Origin: Gammaproteobacteria bacterium | Lineage (GTDB): Bacteria; Pseudomonadota; Gammaproteobacteria; Pseudomonadales; Azotimanducaceae | DNA: 47,201 nt | NCBI GenBank assembly: GCA_002708765.1 | Contig: PAPD01000024.1 | Span: 1-47,201 of the forward strand | Direction of reading: 5' to 3' | Translations under genes and position numbers: made by a program | Part shown: positions 36,122 through 45,190 of the stretch, in pieces | How the letters are laid out: every line of letters begins with the position of its first letter | How positions within the stretch are numbered: position 1 is the stretch's first letter | The notes under the pieces: model-generated | What the model saw: the letters and a program-made list of their open reading frames with translations, nothing else | Databases searched by the model: none | Told to the model about the DNA's origin: nothing

Positions 36122-37104
36122 TGTCGAATAGTCTGGGAATTATTGTTAATCCGTTTGCGGGCAGAGATGTCAGGCGGATAGCAGCCAAAGCCAGCCTAAG
36201 CGAACATCATGAAAAAAGCCAGCAAGTTACTAGACTGGTTCTAGGAGCGCTCTCGGTAGGCGTTCAACAAATATTTGTTGGGGACGACCCTTTTCGAATA
36301 GGGGAAAAAGCAACAAAAAATCTTCCGGAACGAAACATGGTCGAAATGCTGGATTATAAATTTTCCCATTCAGCTAAAGATACAGTGAGAATAGCTGAAA
36401 AGATGTGGGAAAAAGGATGTAAAATCTTTCTAGTTCTGGGCGGTGATGGCACCTGTCGTATAGTTGCAAAATACTTTCCTGACAGCACTCTGCTCCCGCT
36501 ATCTACAGGAACTAACAACGTTTTTCCATATAGAATCGAGGCCTCGGTTGCAGGCATGGCAGCTGGATTTATCGCTACCGGCAAAATAGAAAAAAATTCT
36601 TGTCAACGATGTAAATTGGTTCATATGGAAAACAATCGATTAAGCGAGATTGCTCTAGTAGATGCTGTCTTACTAAAAGGTGATTCTCTTGGGAACCTTT
36701 TGCCGATCATTCCCGAAAACATTTGCCAGATTTTTCTAGCCCGATCAGATCCAGCGGCGGTTGGGATTTCTCCGATTGGTGGAGCATCTATACCGGCAGG
36801 ACATGAAGACAATTTCGGGGTTCTAATAAGGTGCGACAAAAATTCAGAGAACAGAATTAAGGTAGCGGTTTCCCCAGGGTTACACCGAAGCATAAGCATC
36901 AAAACATCAGAAAAGATCGAACTAGGAAAGGTTTCTATTATACGGGGGCCAGGAATATTGGCCTGTGACGGAGACAGAGTTTATAAACTTGGACAAGAAG
37001 AAATGATTTCCAGTACTATCAGGCGAGATGGACCAAGAATCATCGAGCCAGAAAAGACAATGTCTCTAGCATCTAGATTGAATCTTTTTAATAAATTATT
37101 TTAA
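36121..37104 (+). CDS. ATP-NAD/AcoX kinase-like protein
   Basis: The 327-residue protein has the kinase signature GGDGT at 107-111 and STGTNNVFP further on. This is the fold of NAD kinase, AcoX and diacylglycerol/sphingosine kinases, in the COG3199/AcoX-type group. The N-terminal IIVNPFAGRD is also typical. It may phosphorylate NAD or another small molecule; the true substrate is not known for this group. Its ATG overlaps the yaaA stop, so the two are translationally coupled, which suggests a role under oxidative stress, where NADPH is in demand. That is inference. It is not the canonical NadK, which is shorter and lacks this N-terminus. Confidence 0.82.
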   Translation: MSNSLGIIVNPFAGRDVRRIAAKASLSEHHEKSQQVTRLVLGALSVGVQQIFVGDDPFRIGEKATKNLPERNMVEMLDYKFSHSAKDTVRIAEKMWEKGCKIFLVLGGDGTCRIVAKYFPDSTLLPLSTGTNNVFPYRIEASVAGMAAGFIATGKIEKNSCQRCKLVHMENNRLSEIALVDAVLLKGDSLGNLLPIIPENICQIFLARSDPAAVGISPIGGASIPAGHEDNFGVLIRCDKNSENRIKVAVSPGLHRSISIKTSEKIELGKVSIIRGPGILACDGDRVYKLGQEEMISSTIRRDGPRIIEPEKTMSLASRLNLFNKLF

Positions 37105-37182
37105 TGCATAAGGACACTGTTAAGATGAACATCTGAAGGGCCTTATTTAGCTGAGAAGAAAAAGGAAAAAGCAGGAAAAAAT

Positions 37183-38199
37183 ATGAATATTGCCAAGATT
37201 ATATTGTCATGTTTAATTCTGATATCCATTCAATCTGGCGCCGAACAACCAGAATCTATACAAGAACCTGCAACAAAAACGTTACTATGGCCAGATGGGA
37301 CTAGATACGTTGGCGGAGTAATTGATGGCAAGCGTGCAGGCAGAGGAACAATATTCTGGCAAGAGGGAACAAGATTCATCGGTTATTTTGAAAATGATAT
37401 GCGCAACGGGCCTGGAACGATGATACTGCCTGATGGGACCGTATACCGAGGTTACTTTAAAGACGATAAATTGGTTTACACAGAGACCAGTATACCTGCC
37501 AGCGATCCTAACGAAGTGCCCCAGGTTGAGAAAACAAACAGGCAAAATGGGGTAGTTTTGGGTGAAACTATTGCCAAAACAGATGAAAATGCGGATAAAA
37601 CCCAAAACTCTGAGCGCAGAGAAAAATTGCCGTCTCCAGCCCCTGTTATCGCCGCCCTTGAGGAACCTGCAGATAATTCTGACGTGACAACGAAACCTGC
37701 TGAAAAATTGCCGTCTCCAGCCCCTGTTATCGCCGCCCTTGAGGAACCTGCAGATAATTCTGACGTGACAACGGGGGCTGGAAAAACATCCCAAAGCGAA
37801 AATCAGGTCATATCCAATGAAGTTACTAAAATTACGGCCAAAACTAAAGAATCGCTAGTCGAAGCTATTGATCATTGGGCAGCAGCCTGGTCTGGAAAGA
37901 ATGTCGGAGAATATTTGTCTGCTTACTCTAGCGACTTTAGCGTTCCAGGCAAGCAAAGCCGAAGAAATTGGGAAAATCTAAGGAGACAACGACTAAGTAA
38001 GCCAAAATACATCAAAGTTGATGTGGACTATCAAAGATTTGTTCTTGTTGAGACAAACGTGGTGGATGTTTTCTTTAGGCAGACTTATTCCTCAAACACC
38101 TATCGCGACGTTACTGATAAAGTTCTACGGATGACAAAGGTTCTAAGGATGAGAAAAGAAGATTCCGCCTGGAAAATTCTAATCGAAAGATCAAGGTAA
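37183..38199 (+). CDS. Secreted MORN-repeat protein with NTF2-like C-terminal domain
   Basis: The 338-residue product has a signal peptide (about residues 1-20) and three MORN repeats (about 40-100: YVGGVIDGKRAGRGT, FIGYFENDMRNGPGT, YRGYFKDDKL). A low-complexity linker with two identical 24-residue blocks (KLPSPAPVIAALEEPAD inside) follows, and then a C-terminal domain (about 220-338) resembling the NTF2/SnoaL-type domain found in L,D-transpeptidase-linked and bacterial secreted proteins (IDHWAAAWSGKNVGEYLSAY). AGGA lies 7 nt before the ATG. MORN repeats often bind lipids or shape membranes. It is preceded by the kinase-like gene (78 nt) and followed by the Nudix gene (18 nt). Function is not established. 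Confidence 0.78.
   Translation: MNIAKIILSCLILISIQSGAEQPESIQEPATKTLLWPDGTRYVGGVIDGKRAGRGTIFWQEGTRFIGYFENDMRNGPGTMILPDGTVYRGYFKDDKLVYTETSIPASDPNEVPQVEKTNRQNGVVLGETIAKTDENADKTQNSERREKLPSPAPVIAALEEPADNSDVTTKPAEKLPSPAPVIAALEEPADNSDVTTGAGKTSQSENQVISNEVTKITAKTKESLVEAIDHWAAAWSGKNVGEYLSAYSSDFSVPGKQSRRNWENLRRQRLSKPKYIKVDVDYQRFVLVETNVVDVFFRQTYSSNTYRDVTDKVLRMTKVLRMRKEDSAWKILIERSR
37621..37773 (+). repeat. Perfect 72-bp tandem-type duplication, 81-bp period
   Basis: Bases 37621-37692 and 37702-37773 are identical over 72 bases and separated by 9 bases, so the period is 81 bp (27 codons). The copies stay in frame and encode identical 24-residue blocks inside the linker of the MORN protein. Perfect identity at synonymous positions implies a recent event. 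Confidence 0.95.
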
Positions 38200-38217
38200 A
38201 AAAAATTTGGAGAAAAT

Positions 38218-39003
38218 GTGAATTCAGCTAAAAGTCCGATTCCCTCCGCCACCATTCTCATGCTTCGAGAAAACAAAGAGGCATTAGAAACATTTATGGT
38301 CATTAGGCACCATCAAATCGATTTTGCTTCAGGAGCTCTGGTTTTTCCAGGAGGGAAAGTTGATCAGGCCGATTATGGGTTGGAAAATCTTTGCAATGGA
38401 CTAGGCAACCATGATGATGGAATCCACCCAGCATACAGAATAGCAGCAGTAAGAGAGGCCTTTGAAGAAAGCGGGATATTATTCGCACGGGATTCTAGCT
38501 CACTCGAAATAGTATCCGGTGACCGGCTAGCCGAACTCTCTCACTACAGAGAAAAATTACACTCTGGCGAAATTTCTTTCCGTAGTTTTCTTGAAAGAGA
38601 GGGATTGATTCTTACCTGCAGCGAACTTATTCATTTTGCTCACTGGATCACTCCGGAGATGATGCCAAAACGATTTGATACGCACTTTTTCCTAGCAAAG
38701 GCACCTAATCAAAATGCTATCCATGATGGAGGAGAGTCCATTGACTCAGTCTGGATCTCTCCAGAAAAAGCGCTAGCTGGGAACAGAAATGGGAAATACA
38801 CAATCATATTTCCTACCAGAGTGAACCTCGAATTACTCGGAGAAAACCATTCAATAATGGAAGCAATGGAAAGCTCTCGCACTCGGAACATAATAACCAT
38901 TTTGCCCTGGACAGAACAGAAGGAAGACGGTGCTTACGTGATGATAAAAAGAAATTCTGGGTACAAAACGACTCAAGAAAAAATTCCTTATCAGAGAGAC
39001 TAA
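38218..39003 (+). CDS. Nudix hydrolase (NUDT8/NUDT19-like)
   Basis: The 261-residue protein has the Nudix fold with a GALVFPGGK segment and the helix REAFEESGILF (catalytic Glu pair), although the loop before the helix is longer than in the standard Nudix box, as in NUDT19-type CoA or acyl-CoA pyrophosphatases. HWITPEMMPKRFDTHFFLA, typical of that branch, follows. It would hydrolyse a nucleotide-linked diphosphate, perhaps CoA. The start is GTG 38218 with GGAG 5 nt upstream; the nearby ATG 38216 is out of frame and stops at once. It ends just before the microsatellite and converges on nqrF. Confidence 0.85.
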   Translation: MNSAKSPIPSATILMLRENKEALETFMVIRHHQIDFASGALVFPGGKVDQADYGLENLCNGLGNHDDGIHPAYRIAAVREAFEESGILFARDSSSLEIVSGDRLAELSHYREKLHSGEISFRSFLEREGLILTCSELIHFAHWITPEMMPKRFDTHFFLAKAPNQNAIHDGGESIDSVWISPEKALAGNRNGKYTIIFPTRVNLELLGENHSIMEAMESSRTRNIITILPWTEQKEDGAYVMIKRNSGYKTTQEKIPYQRD

Positions 39004-39010
39004 GGAACAG

Positions 39011-39054
39011 CCTTTTCCTTTTCCTTTTCCTTTTCCTTTTCCTTTTCCTTTTCC
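39011..39054. repeat. CCTTTT hexanucleotide microsatellite
   Basis: Seven complete CCTTTT units plus two bases lie between the Nudix stop (39003) and the convergent nqrF stop (39073). The array is perfect. It is intergenic, so length change would not shift a frame, but it could act as part of a bidirectional termination region or a slippage-prone site. Confidence 0.95.
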
Positions 39055-39072
39055 AGGATATTGGCTTATTAC

Positions 39073-40299
39073 CTATCCGCCGAAATCGTCCAAGAAAATG
39101 TTTTCTCTCTCAACACCAAGATCTTCAAGCATTCCGATGACAGCGGAATTCATCATAGGAGGTCCACACATATAATATTCACAATCCTCGGGTGCGGCAT
39201 GTTCTTTTAGATACTCTTCGTAAAGCACATTATGGATAAAACCTGTCAACCCTTCCCATCCTTCTATATTCTGGTCTGACAACGCGACATGCCATTCAAA
39301 ATTATCGTTCTCCTGTGCCAGTTTATCAAACTCATCGACATAAAAGAGCTCGGTCTCATTCCTGCCTCCGTACCAGAATGTAATTTTTCTAGAGGACTTG
39401 ATCCGTAAAAGCTGATCAAATATATGAGCCCTCATAGGTGCCATTCCGGCCCCTCCACCAACAAATATCATCTCTGAATCAGTATCTTTAGCGAAAAATT
39501 CTCCATACGGTCCGAATATAGTGACCTTATCTTCAGGCTTTAAAGTAAACAAGTAGGACGACATTTTACCCGGGGGATGATCTGTACCTGGGGGCGGCGA
39601 AGCTATCCTGATATTGAACTTCATAATTCCTTTTTCTTCGGGATAATTTGCCATCGAATACGCTCGAATAGTTGGTTCATCGACCCTAGAGCTATGATCA
39701 AAAACACCAAACTTATTCCAATCTCCTACATACTCTTCTGCTACCTGAATTTCCTTATAATCGATGCTATAAGAAGGAATTTCGAATTGAACATATCCAC
39801 CCGCTCGAAAATCTACTTCTTCTCCTTCAGGCAATTCGAGCACCAGTTCCTTAATAAAGGTTGCGACGTTGTCATTCGACAACACTTTGCATTCCCACCT
39901 TTTGACCCCGAAAAATTCCGCCGGTACTTCGATCTTTAGATCTTGCTTGACCGCTGTCTGACAGGACAACCTCCAACCATCTTTTGCTTCCCCTCTAGTA
40001 AAGTGCCCTGCTTCAGTCGATAGCATAGACCCTCCGCCATCTAGAACTTTGCACCGACACTGCGCACAAGTACCTCCGCCTCCGCAAGCGGATGATAGAA
40101 ATATTCCAGCGTCAGCCAAGGTGCTCAGTAATTTCCCACCCGAGACACAAGTTATGGTCTTCTCCGGATCTCCATTGATTTCTATTGAGACCTCACCTGA
40201 ACTAACAAGCGAACGTCGTGCAAAGAGGATAAGGAAAACAAGCAGCATTATTACGCCTGTAAACATGCAAACGCTGACGATCACCTCTAAAATATTCAT
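39073..40299 (-). CDS. nqrF: Na+-translocating NADH-quinone reductase subunit F
   Basis: The 408-residue subunit takes electrons from NADH. It has an N-terminal membrane helix (residues about 5-28). The ferredoxin-like [2Fe-2S] cysteines are Cys72, Cys78 and Cys81 in [11 protein letters not shown], with the fourth at 113 in LSCQT. An FAD domain with RAYSMANYP and an NADH domain with [12 protein letters not shown] complete it. It ends with FGG, as in the family. It is the last gene of the nqrABCDEF operon, 16 nt after nqrE. Neither apbE nor nqrM, which mature the complex, follows it here; the microsatellite and a convergent gene do. Confidence 0.97.
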   Translation of the reverse strand: MNILEVIVSVCMFTGVIMLLVFLILFARRSLVSSGEVSIEINGDPEKTITCVSGGKLLSTLADAGIFLSSACGGGGTCAQCRCKVLDGGGSMLSTEAGHFTRGEAKDGWRLSCQTAVKQDLKIEVPAEFFGVKRWECKVLSNDNVATFIKELVLELPEGEEVDFRAGGYVQFEIPSYSIDYKEIQVAEEYVGDWNKFGVFDHSSRVDEPTIRAYSMANYPEEKGIMKFNIRIASPPPGTDHPPGKMSSYLFTLKPEDKVTIFGPYGEFFAKDTDSEMIFVGGGAGMAPMRAHIFDQLLRIKSSRKITFWYGGRNETELFYVDEFDKLAQENDNFEWHVALSDQNIEGWEGLTGFIHNVLYEEYLKEHAAPEDCEYYMCGPPMMNSAVIGMLEDLGVERENIFLDDFGG

Positions 40300-40315
40300 G
40301 CCTTAACCCTCGATC

Positions 40316-40927
40316 TCATAGCGCTATGCCTCCAAAAGACATAAATCCTAGAGACATCAACCCCACCGTCACGAAGGTAATACCAAGTCCTCGCAAACCT
40401 TCAGGAACATCACTATATTTCATCTTTTCCCGAATACCCGCTAGAACAACTATAGCTAGCGCCCAGCCAACCCCAGACCCGAAGCCATAAACTACGCTTT
40501 CGGAAAACGTATAGTCCCTATTCACCATAAACAAAGCCGCTCCTAGAATTGCGCAGTTTACTGTTATAAGAGGTAAAAAGACTCCCAGGGCGTTGTAAAG
40601 AACAGGGACATATTTATCCAGAAACATCTCAAGAATCTGGACAATTGCAGCAATAACACCTATGTATGACAGAAACCCAAGAAAACTTAAGTCGACATCT
40701 GGGAGGCCCGCCCAAGCCAGAGCTCCGTCTGCCAATAAGTATTGATATATTAGGTTGTTAACTGGCACCGTGATCGTCAGAACAACCACTACTGCTATGC
40801 CTAGCCCAAGGGATGTTTCTATTTTTTTGGAAATCGCAATGAAAGTACACATCCCGAGAAAAAAAACAAGTGCCATGTTCTCGATAAAGACAGCCCGAAC
40901 AAACAACCCTAAGTAATATTCCATCAT
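40316..40927 (-). CDS. nqrE: Na+-translocating NADH-quinone reductase subunit E
   Basis: The 203-residue membrane subunit has about six transmembrane helices and the paired inverted repeats of the NqrD/E-RnfA/E family. [20 protein letters not shown] and [12 protein letters not shown] carry the two half-membrane cysteines that hold an iron centre together with NqrD. It forms part of the inner membrane electron and sodium path. It starts 8 nt after nqrD and is followed by nqrF. Confidence 0.96.
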   Translation of the reverse strand: MMEYYLGLFVRAVFIENMALVFFLGMCTFIAISKKIETSLGLGIAVVVVLTITVPVNNLIYQYLLADGALAWAGLPDVDLSFLGFLSYIGVIAAIVQILEMFLDKYVPVLYNALGVFLPLITVNCAILGAALFMVNRDYTFSESVVYGFGSGVGWALAIVVLAGIREKMKYSDVPEGLRGLGITFVTVGLMSLGFMSFGGIAL

Positions 40928-40935
40928 AAAATTTT

Positions 40936-41592
40936 TTAGACCTTAGAAAACGCGGTTTGCTCACCAATTTCATGTTCTGAAGATTCTACCTGCTCCGGTT
41001 TCCACTCCCTCAAAACCCATATCAAGAAACCGATTATAAAAAAAGCACTTGGTGGAAGGAGCATAAGCCCCACAGGCGAATACCAACCGCCATTGGTTAC
41101 TAACGGCATAATCTCATACCCAAACATGCTACCTGACCCGAATAATTCCCTTACAGTAGCTACCAGCATCAAGATTAGGCTATACCCAAGTCCGTTACCT
41201 ATACCATCGACAAAGCTGGGCCATGGCGGATTTTGCATTGCAAAAGCTTCCGCCCGTCCCATAACGATGCAATTTGTAATAATTAATCCAACAAAAACGC
41301 TTAGCTGCTTACTCAATTCATAGGCTACAGCTCCCAATATCTGATCCACCACTATGACCAAGGAAGCAATAATAGTCATCTGAACAATTATCCTTACACT
41401 GCTCGGAATTCTGTCTCTTATGATAGAAATAAACAGGTTAGAAAAAGCCACTACAACGGTAAGGGCTATACACATAACAAGAGCCACACTCATCTTGGTA
41501 GTAACTGCCAGAGCGGAGCATATACCTAGAATCTGAAGACCAATAGGATTATTGTTAAAAAGCGGATTGAATAAAATTTCTCTGTTCGTCAT
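40936..41592 (-). CDS. nqrD: Na+-translocating NADH-quinone reductase subunit D
   Basis: The 218-residue membrane subunit has six predicted helices. Cysteine-containing segments [13 protein letters not shown] and [17 protein letters not shown] are the counterparts of those in NqrE. The two subunits are inverted relatives that bind a shared iron centre. It is placed between nqrC (8 nt) and nqrE in the standard operon order. It works in the inner membrane. Confidence 0.96.
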   Translation of the reverse strand: MTNREILFNPLFNNNPIGLQILGICSALAVTTKMSVALVMCIALTVVVAFSNLFISIIRDRIPSSVRIIVQMTIIASLVIVVDQILGAVAYELSKQLSVFVGLIITNCIVMGRAEAFAMQNPPWPSFVDGIGNGLGYSLILMLVATVRELFGSGSMFGYEIMPLVTNGGWYSPVGLMLLPPSAFFIIGFLIWVLREWKPEQVESSEHEIGEQTAFSKV

Positions 41593-41600
41593 TTCCCTTC

Positions 41601-42395
41601 CTAGCTTCCCAAAGTTTTAAGCAAAGGACCAAAACCGTCCTCTCCCAACCAAAAGGCAATTAGATTCTCAACTCCACGACTAGTTAAAGTGGCGCCTGAA
41701 AGCCCATCGATTTCGTATTTGAAAGATGGCGAATTTTCCAATGCCTTACCCTTAACCACTCGCAAAGCTACAGATTGTCCATCATATATTTGCTTATCAT
41801 TCCATGACGCCTTCCATGTCATGTTATCTACTTCACCTCCCAACCCGGCGGTCTCTCCATGCTCATAGAAAGTAATCCCAGAGACGGTGTTCATATCACC
41901 GCTTAAAGAGATAAAACCATATAAGGTTGACCATAGTCCATAACCGTGAATTGGTAGGATGATTTTGGTAATCGCTCCTTCATCTCTTTGCATATATACA
42001 ATGCTATATCTTGCTCTTCTTGTGATCGAAGCAATGTCTTCCTCATCCAGGAGTTGCCTTGAAAACTCCGGATCCCTAGATGCCCTTCGCTGATCATATG
42101 TCTGCAAATCAATTCCAAGATCAGATATTTCCAGAGAACTAAGGAATCTATCTTCCTCAAGATCGACCAACCTAACCTCAAATTTTTTAAACTCAGCCAT
42201 TATCTCTTCCGAACCAATATTTCGCAGCCCAGCAGCCATAAGAATATTCGAAACCCTATCAAGGTTCTTATTAGCCATGCGTTGAGGCTTCAGAAAAACA
42301 GCCGCGCTAGCCACCATCACAGAACAGACAAAACACACTGACAAGGCAACCGTCATAATATTGGACATCGAATCCTTATTCCTAGGCTTGGACAC
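41601..42395 (-). CDS. nqrC: Na+-translocating NADH-quinone reductase subunit C
   Basis: The 264-residue subunit has one N-terminal membrane helix ([20 protein letters not shown]) and a periplasmic FMN domain. FMN is attached covalently to Thr of the SGAT motif, here Thr236 in GLSGATLTS. The frame is open to 42464, but GGAGG 7 nt before GTG 42395 and the family N-terminus decide this start, which overlaps the end of nqrB by 14 bases. An ATG at 42368 is a possible alternative, but would shorten the N-terminal segment. FMN attachment needs ApbE, which is absent from the window. Confidence 0.95.
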   Translation of the reverse strand: MSKPRNKDSMSNIMTVALSVCFVCSVMVASAAVFLKPQRMANKNLDRVSNILMAAGLRNIGSEEIMAEFKKFEVRLVDLEEDRFLSSLEISDLGIDLQTYDQRRASRDPEFSRQLLDEEDIASITRRARYSIVYMQRDEGAITKIILPIHGYGLWSTLYGFISLSGDMNTVSGITFYEHGETAGLGGEVDNMTWKASWNDKQIYDGQSVALRVVKGKALENSPSFKYEIDGLSGATLTSRGVENLIAFWLGEDGFGPLLKTLGS

Positions 42396-43590
42396 GAGAC
42401 AACCTCCGCTTAACATTTGACCGGATAACCGACCAGTCAAATAAAGGGGCAAACAGATTCGCAAACAATATCGCCAGCATCATTCCTTCAGGGAAAGCTG
42501 GATTTACAACGCGAATAAGTACACACATCAGCCCTATCAGTATTCCGTACCAGAACTTACCCAAGTCTGTCATAGACGCGGAGACCGGATCAGTAGCCAT
42601 ATATACCATACCGAAAGCAAACCCCCCTAAAACGAGATGCCAATGCCAAGGCATCCCAAACATCGGATTTGACTCCGAGCCAATTAAATTAAAGAGAAGA
42701 GATGTTATCACCATACCAACCATCACACCGACCATAATCCGCCAGGATGCAGTTTTAGTAACAAGAAGTATCGCGCCCCCGATGAATATGGCCAAAGTAG
42801 ACGTTTCACCGATCGATCCCTGCATATTACCAAAAAAGGCATCAGACCAGGAAATTCCTGCCGTGGACAATCCAGCCACTCCTTCGGAAGCCGCCAACCC
42901 CAAGGCAGTGGCACCGCTGAACCCATCAACAGCCGTCCAAACCGAGTCACCAGAGATTTGAGCTGGATAAGCGAAATAAAGGAATGCCCTACCCGTAAGA
43001 GCAGGGTTAAGAAAATTCTTACCGGTTCCCCCAAAAATCTCTTTCCCAATAACCACTCCAAAACTTATACCCAGAGCTGCATGCCAAAGAGGGATAGTCG
43101 CAGGCAAAGTTAGGGAAAACAATATACTCGTAACAAAGAACCCTTCATTAATCTCATGTCCTCTGACTATGGCAAAAAGAGCTTCCCACAACCCTCCAAC
43201 AATAAAAACAGTGATGTAAATGGGCAGATAATGAACAGCGCCGTAAACAAGGCAATCCCAGACATCTTCAGGGTCATGACCGGCTACTAGGCCCAGGAGA
43301 TCACCACGCCAACCTTCCAGGCCGGATATGCCCATTGCAACCATGGCAGTATTCGCTTGTAGGCCACAGTAATACATCCCCGCAAACATCGGAAAAAATG
43401 CGCAGATCCAGACGGTAGTCATGATCCTTTTCATGTCAACGGAATCTCTGACATGCGAACCCGTTTTAGTAACAATCCCAGGAGAGTAGAATATCGTATC
43501 AATCATTTCGTAGAGCGGATATAAACGTTGGTACTTTCCTCCCTTTTCAAAGTATGGAGCAACACTATCCAGTGTTTTTCTTAGGCCCAT
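42382..43590 (-). CDS. nqrB: Na+-translocating NADH-quinone reductase subunit B
   Basis: The 402-residue membrane subunit holds a covalent FMN on Thr228 of [10 protein letters not shown] and riboflavin near NqrA. It has about ten membrane segments. [18 protein letters not shown] and [20 protein letters not shown] are characteristic. It forms the main sodium path of the complex. It starts 3 nt after nqrA, with its ribosome site inside the nqrA end (GAGAG), so it is probably coupled. Its end overlaps nqrC. Confidence 0.97.
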   Translation of the reverse strand: MGLRKTLDSVAPYFEKGGKYQRLYPLYEMIDTIFYSPGIVTKTGSHVRDSVDMKRIMTTVWICAFFPMFAGMYYCGLQANTAMVAMGISGLEGWRGDLLGLVAGHDPEDVWDCLVYGAVHYLPIYITVFIVGGLWEALFAIVRGHEINEGFFVTSILFSLTLPATIPLWHAALGISFGVVIGKEIFGGTGKNFLNPALTGRAFLYFAYPAQISGDSVWTAVDGFSGATALGLAASEGVAGLSTAGISWSDAFFGNMQGSIGETSTLAIFIGGAILLVTKTASWRIMVGVMVGMVITSLLFNLIGSESNPMFGMPWHWHLVLGGFAFGMVYMATDPVSASMTDLGKFWYGILIGLMCVLIRVVNPAFPEGMMLAILFANLFAPLFDWSVIRSNVKRRLSRVQA

Positions 43591-43593
43591 AAT

Positions 43594-44943
43594 TCAGCTC
43601 TCTTCCTGGATACGGGTAAGCATTCTTCTCAAATATGGACCATACTCATATTTACCGGGGCAGGCATAAGTGCAAAGCGCAATATCCTCTTCTTCGAGCT
43701 CTAAGACTCCAAGATCTATGCAAGCTTCCAAATCATCAACTACCAGCGCTTTCAATAGAGGTGTTGCCAATATGTCTAGTGGCATAATTCTCTCATAAGT
43801 GCCCAAAGGGATAATGGAACGAGGAGAACCTTCCGTTGAGGTTGACATGTCGAAATCCGTATTCCTAAACGAACCAAGAAATAAATTCGTCAGTGAAAAT
43901 TTGCGGAACCCCGGGCTTACGAACTCCAACAATTCTCTTTCGGTTCCTTCCCTCAAAACAGATATCTGGTTGTGGTACCTTCCCAAGAATGCAGTGGGAC
44001 CAAAACTTTTCCTACCATCGAGCACAGAGCCACTAATAATTCTATTCTGTCCTTCCTTGATCTTTCCTTCTATCAACTGATCAATACTGGCACCTAAAAT
44101 TGTCCTGTATAGTCTTGGCTCTTTTACTCGGGGTCCAGCCACCGAAACAATTCGGCTCGAATCAATAAATCCATTCAAAAACATACAACCTATTGCGATA
44201 ACATCCTGATAGCCCACCTGCCATACAGACCGATTAAGATGGACCGGATGGAGAAAGTGAATGTGCGTCCCAGCATTTCCTGCCGGGTGAGGCCCAGAAA
44301 AACTCTCGTTTCGAACGTTCGGGTTTTCGGAGAGCGGAACATCATCTCCATGATTTGAACAGACAAAAACCGTTCCAGGGGTCAAAACTGAAAGCACTTC
44401 TATTCCTGCCAAATACTCCTCGGGACTCTCGCCTATAACGAGGGCCGGATTTGGACAATGAGGTCGAGTGTCAGTAGCAGTAACAAATATTGCCTCAGGG
44501 GGAGTGTCAGCCGGCGCTACTACTTTTCCATAAGGACGGCTTCTAATTGCAAGCCAATGGCCACTATCCACCAGCTGCTCTATAACCAATGACCTATCAA
44601 GTTTAGCTATCGCAGACCTTTCTTGAAGAGGATATTTCGCTAGACTTTGAACTTGTGGTTCAGTCTCTACTACCACGGACTCCAATATTCTTTTCTCACC
44701 ACGGTTTATTTCAGAAACCATGCCGCTAATGGGCGAAGTAAATTTGACATGTTCTATCTTTTTATCGGTGAAAAGAACATCTCCCGCGCAAACTCTGTCG
44801 CCTTCCCTGACGTGCATAGTTGGCTTGAGCCCAGGAAAATCATATCCTACTAATGCCACCCGAGAAATCTCGGGACCGTCTATAATTTCCTGTTTGGGAG
44901 TTCCGGCAATCGGCAAGTCGAGTCCGCGCTTGGTTCTTATCAT
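43594..44943 (-). CDS. nqrA: Na+-translocating NADH-quinone reductase subunit A
   Basis: The 449-residue peripheral subunit binds quinone on the cytoplasmic side. The N-terminal MIRTKRGLDLPIAGTP is diagnostic, followed by a biotin-lipoyl-like part (LKPTMHVREGDRVCAGDVLF) and later GRYHNQISVL and CTYACPGKYEYGPYLR. It is the first gene of the nqr operon. Upstream lie 247 bases before gap. The only decent signal there is a TATAAT on the minus strand at 45099-45104 without a good -35, so the promoter is not certain. Confidence 0.97.
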   Translation of the reverse strand: MIRTKRGLDLPIAGTPKQEIIDGPEISRVALVGYDFPGLKPTMHVREGDRVCAGDVLFTDKKIEHVKFTSPISGMVSEINRGEKRILESVVVETEPQVQSLAKYPLQERSAIAKLDRSLVIEQLVDSGHWLAIRSRPYGKVVAPADTPPEAIFVTATDTRPHCPNPALVIGESPEEYLAGIEVLSVLTPGTVFVCSNHGDDVPLSENPNVRNESFSGPHPAGNAGTHIHFLHPVHLNRSVWQVGYQDVIAIGCMFLNGFIDSSRIVSVAGPRVKEPRLYRTILGASIDQLIEGKIKEGQNRIISGSVLDGRKSFGPTAFLGRYHNQISVLREGTERELLEFVSPGFRKFSLTNLFLGSFRNTDFDMSTSTEGSPRSIIPLGTYERIMPLDILATPLLKALVVDDLEACIDLGVLELEEEDIALCTYACPGKYEYGPYLRRMLTRIQEES

Positions 44944-45190
44944 CTCTAAGTAAAAATACCTTTTCCCGAATTAAAAGTTTAAAGGTTCGGTAAAATTGGA
45001 CGCTTGATAACTGGGAATCGCCTAAAAAACCAGGAACCTGAAGGAACAAGCCAGAATGGCCTAACCCTCCAAAAACATGCTTAATCTATCTGGCCCTAAT
45101 TATAAAGGGCAAAACCAAAACTTTCTACTTAGAAAAGCTAGATCTCTCCACTAAAACACGCAGTTAGTTCATTCCCAAAAGAGAAAGGTC

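Noticed and set aside
37285-37794. 169-codon minus-strand frame with internal protein repeats
   Set aside because: Its repeat merely mirrors the 72-bp duplication of the MORN gene on the other strand; the sense frame has a signal peptide, MORN repeats and a ribosome site.
42396-42464. Longer NqrC beginning at 42464
   Set aside because: It would overlap nqrB by 83 bases and add residues absent from the family; the GTG at 42395 has a strong ribosome site.
45094-45111. Hairpin GCCCT...AGGGC between gap and nqrA as a terminator
   Set aside because: The stem is only five pairs and no U-tract follows on the minus strand; the loop instead contains a TATAAT, so its role is unclear.
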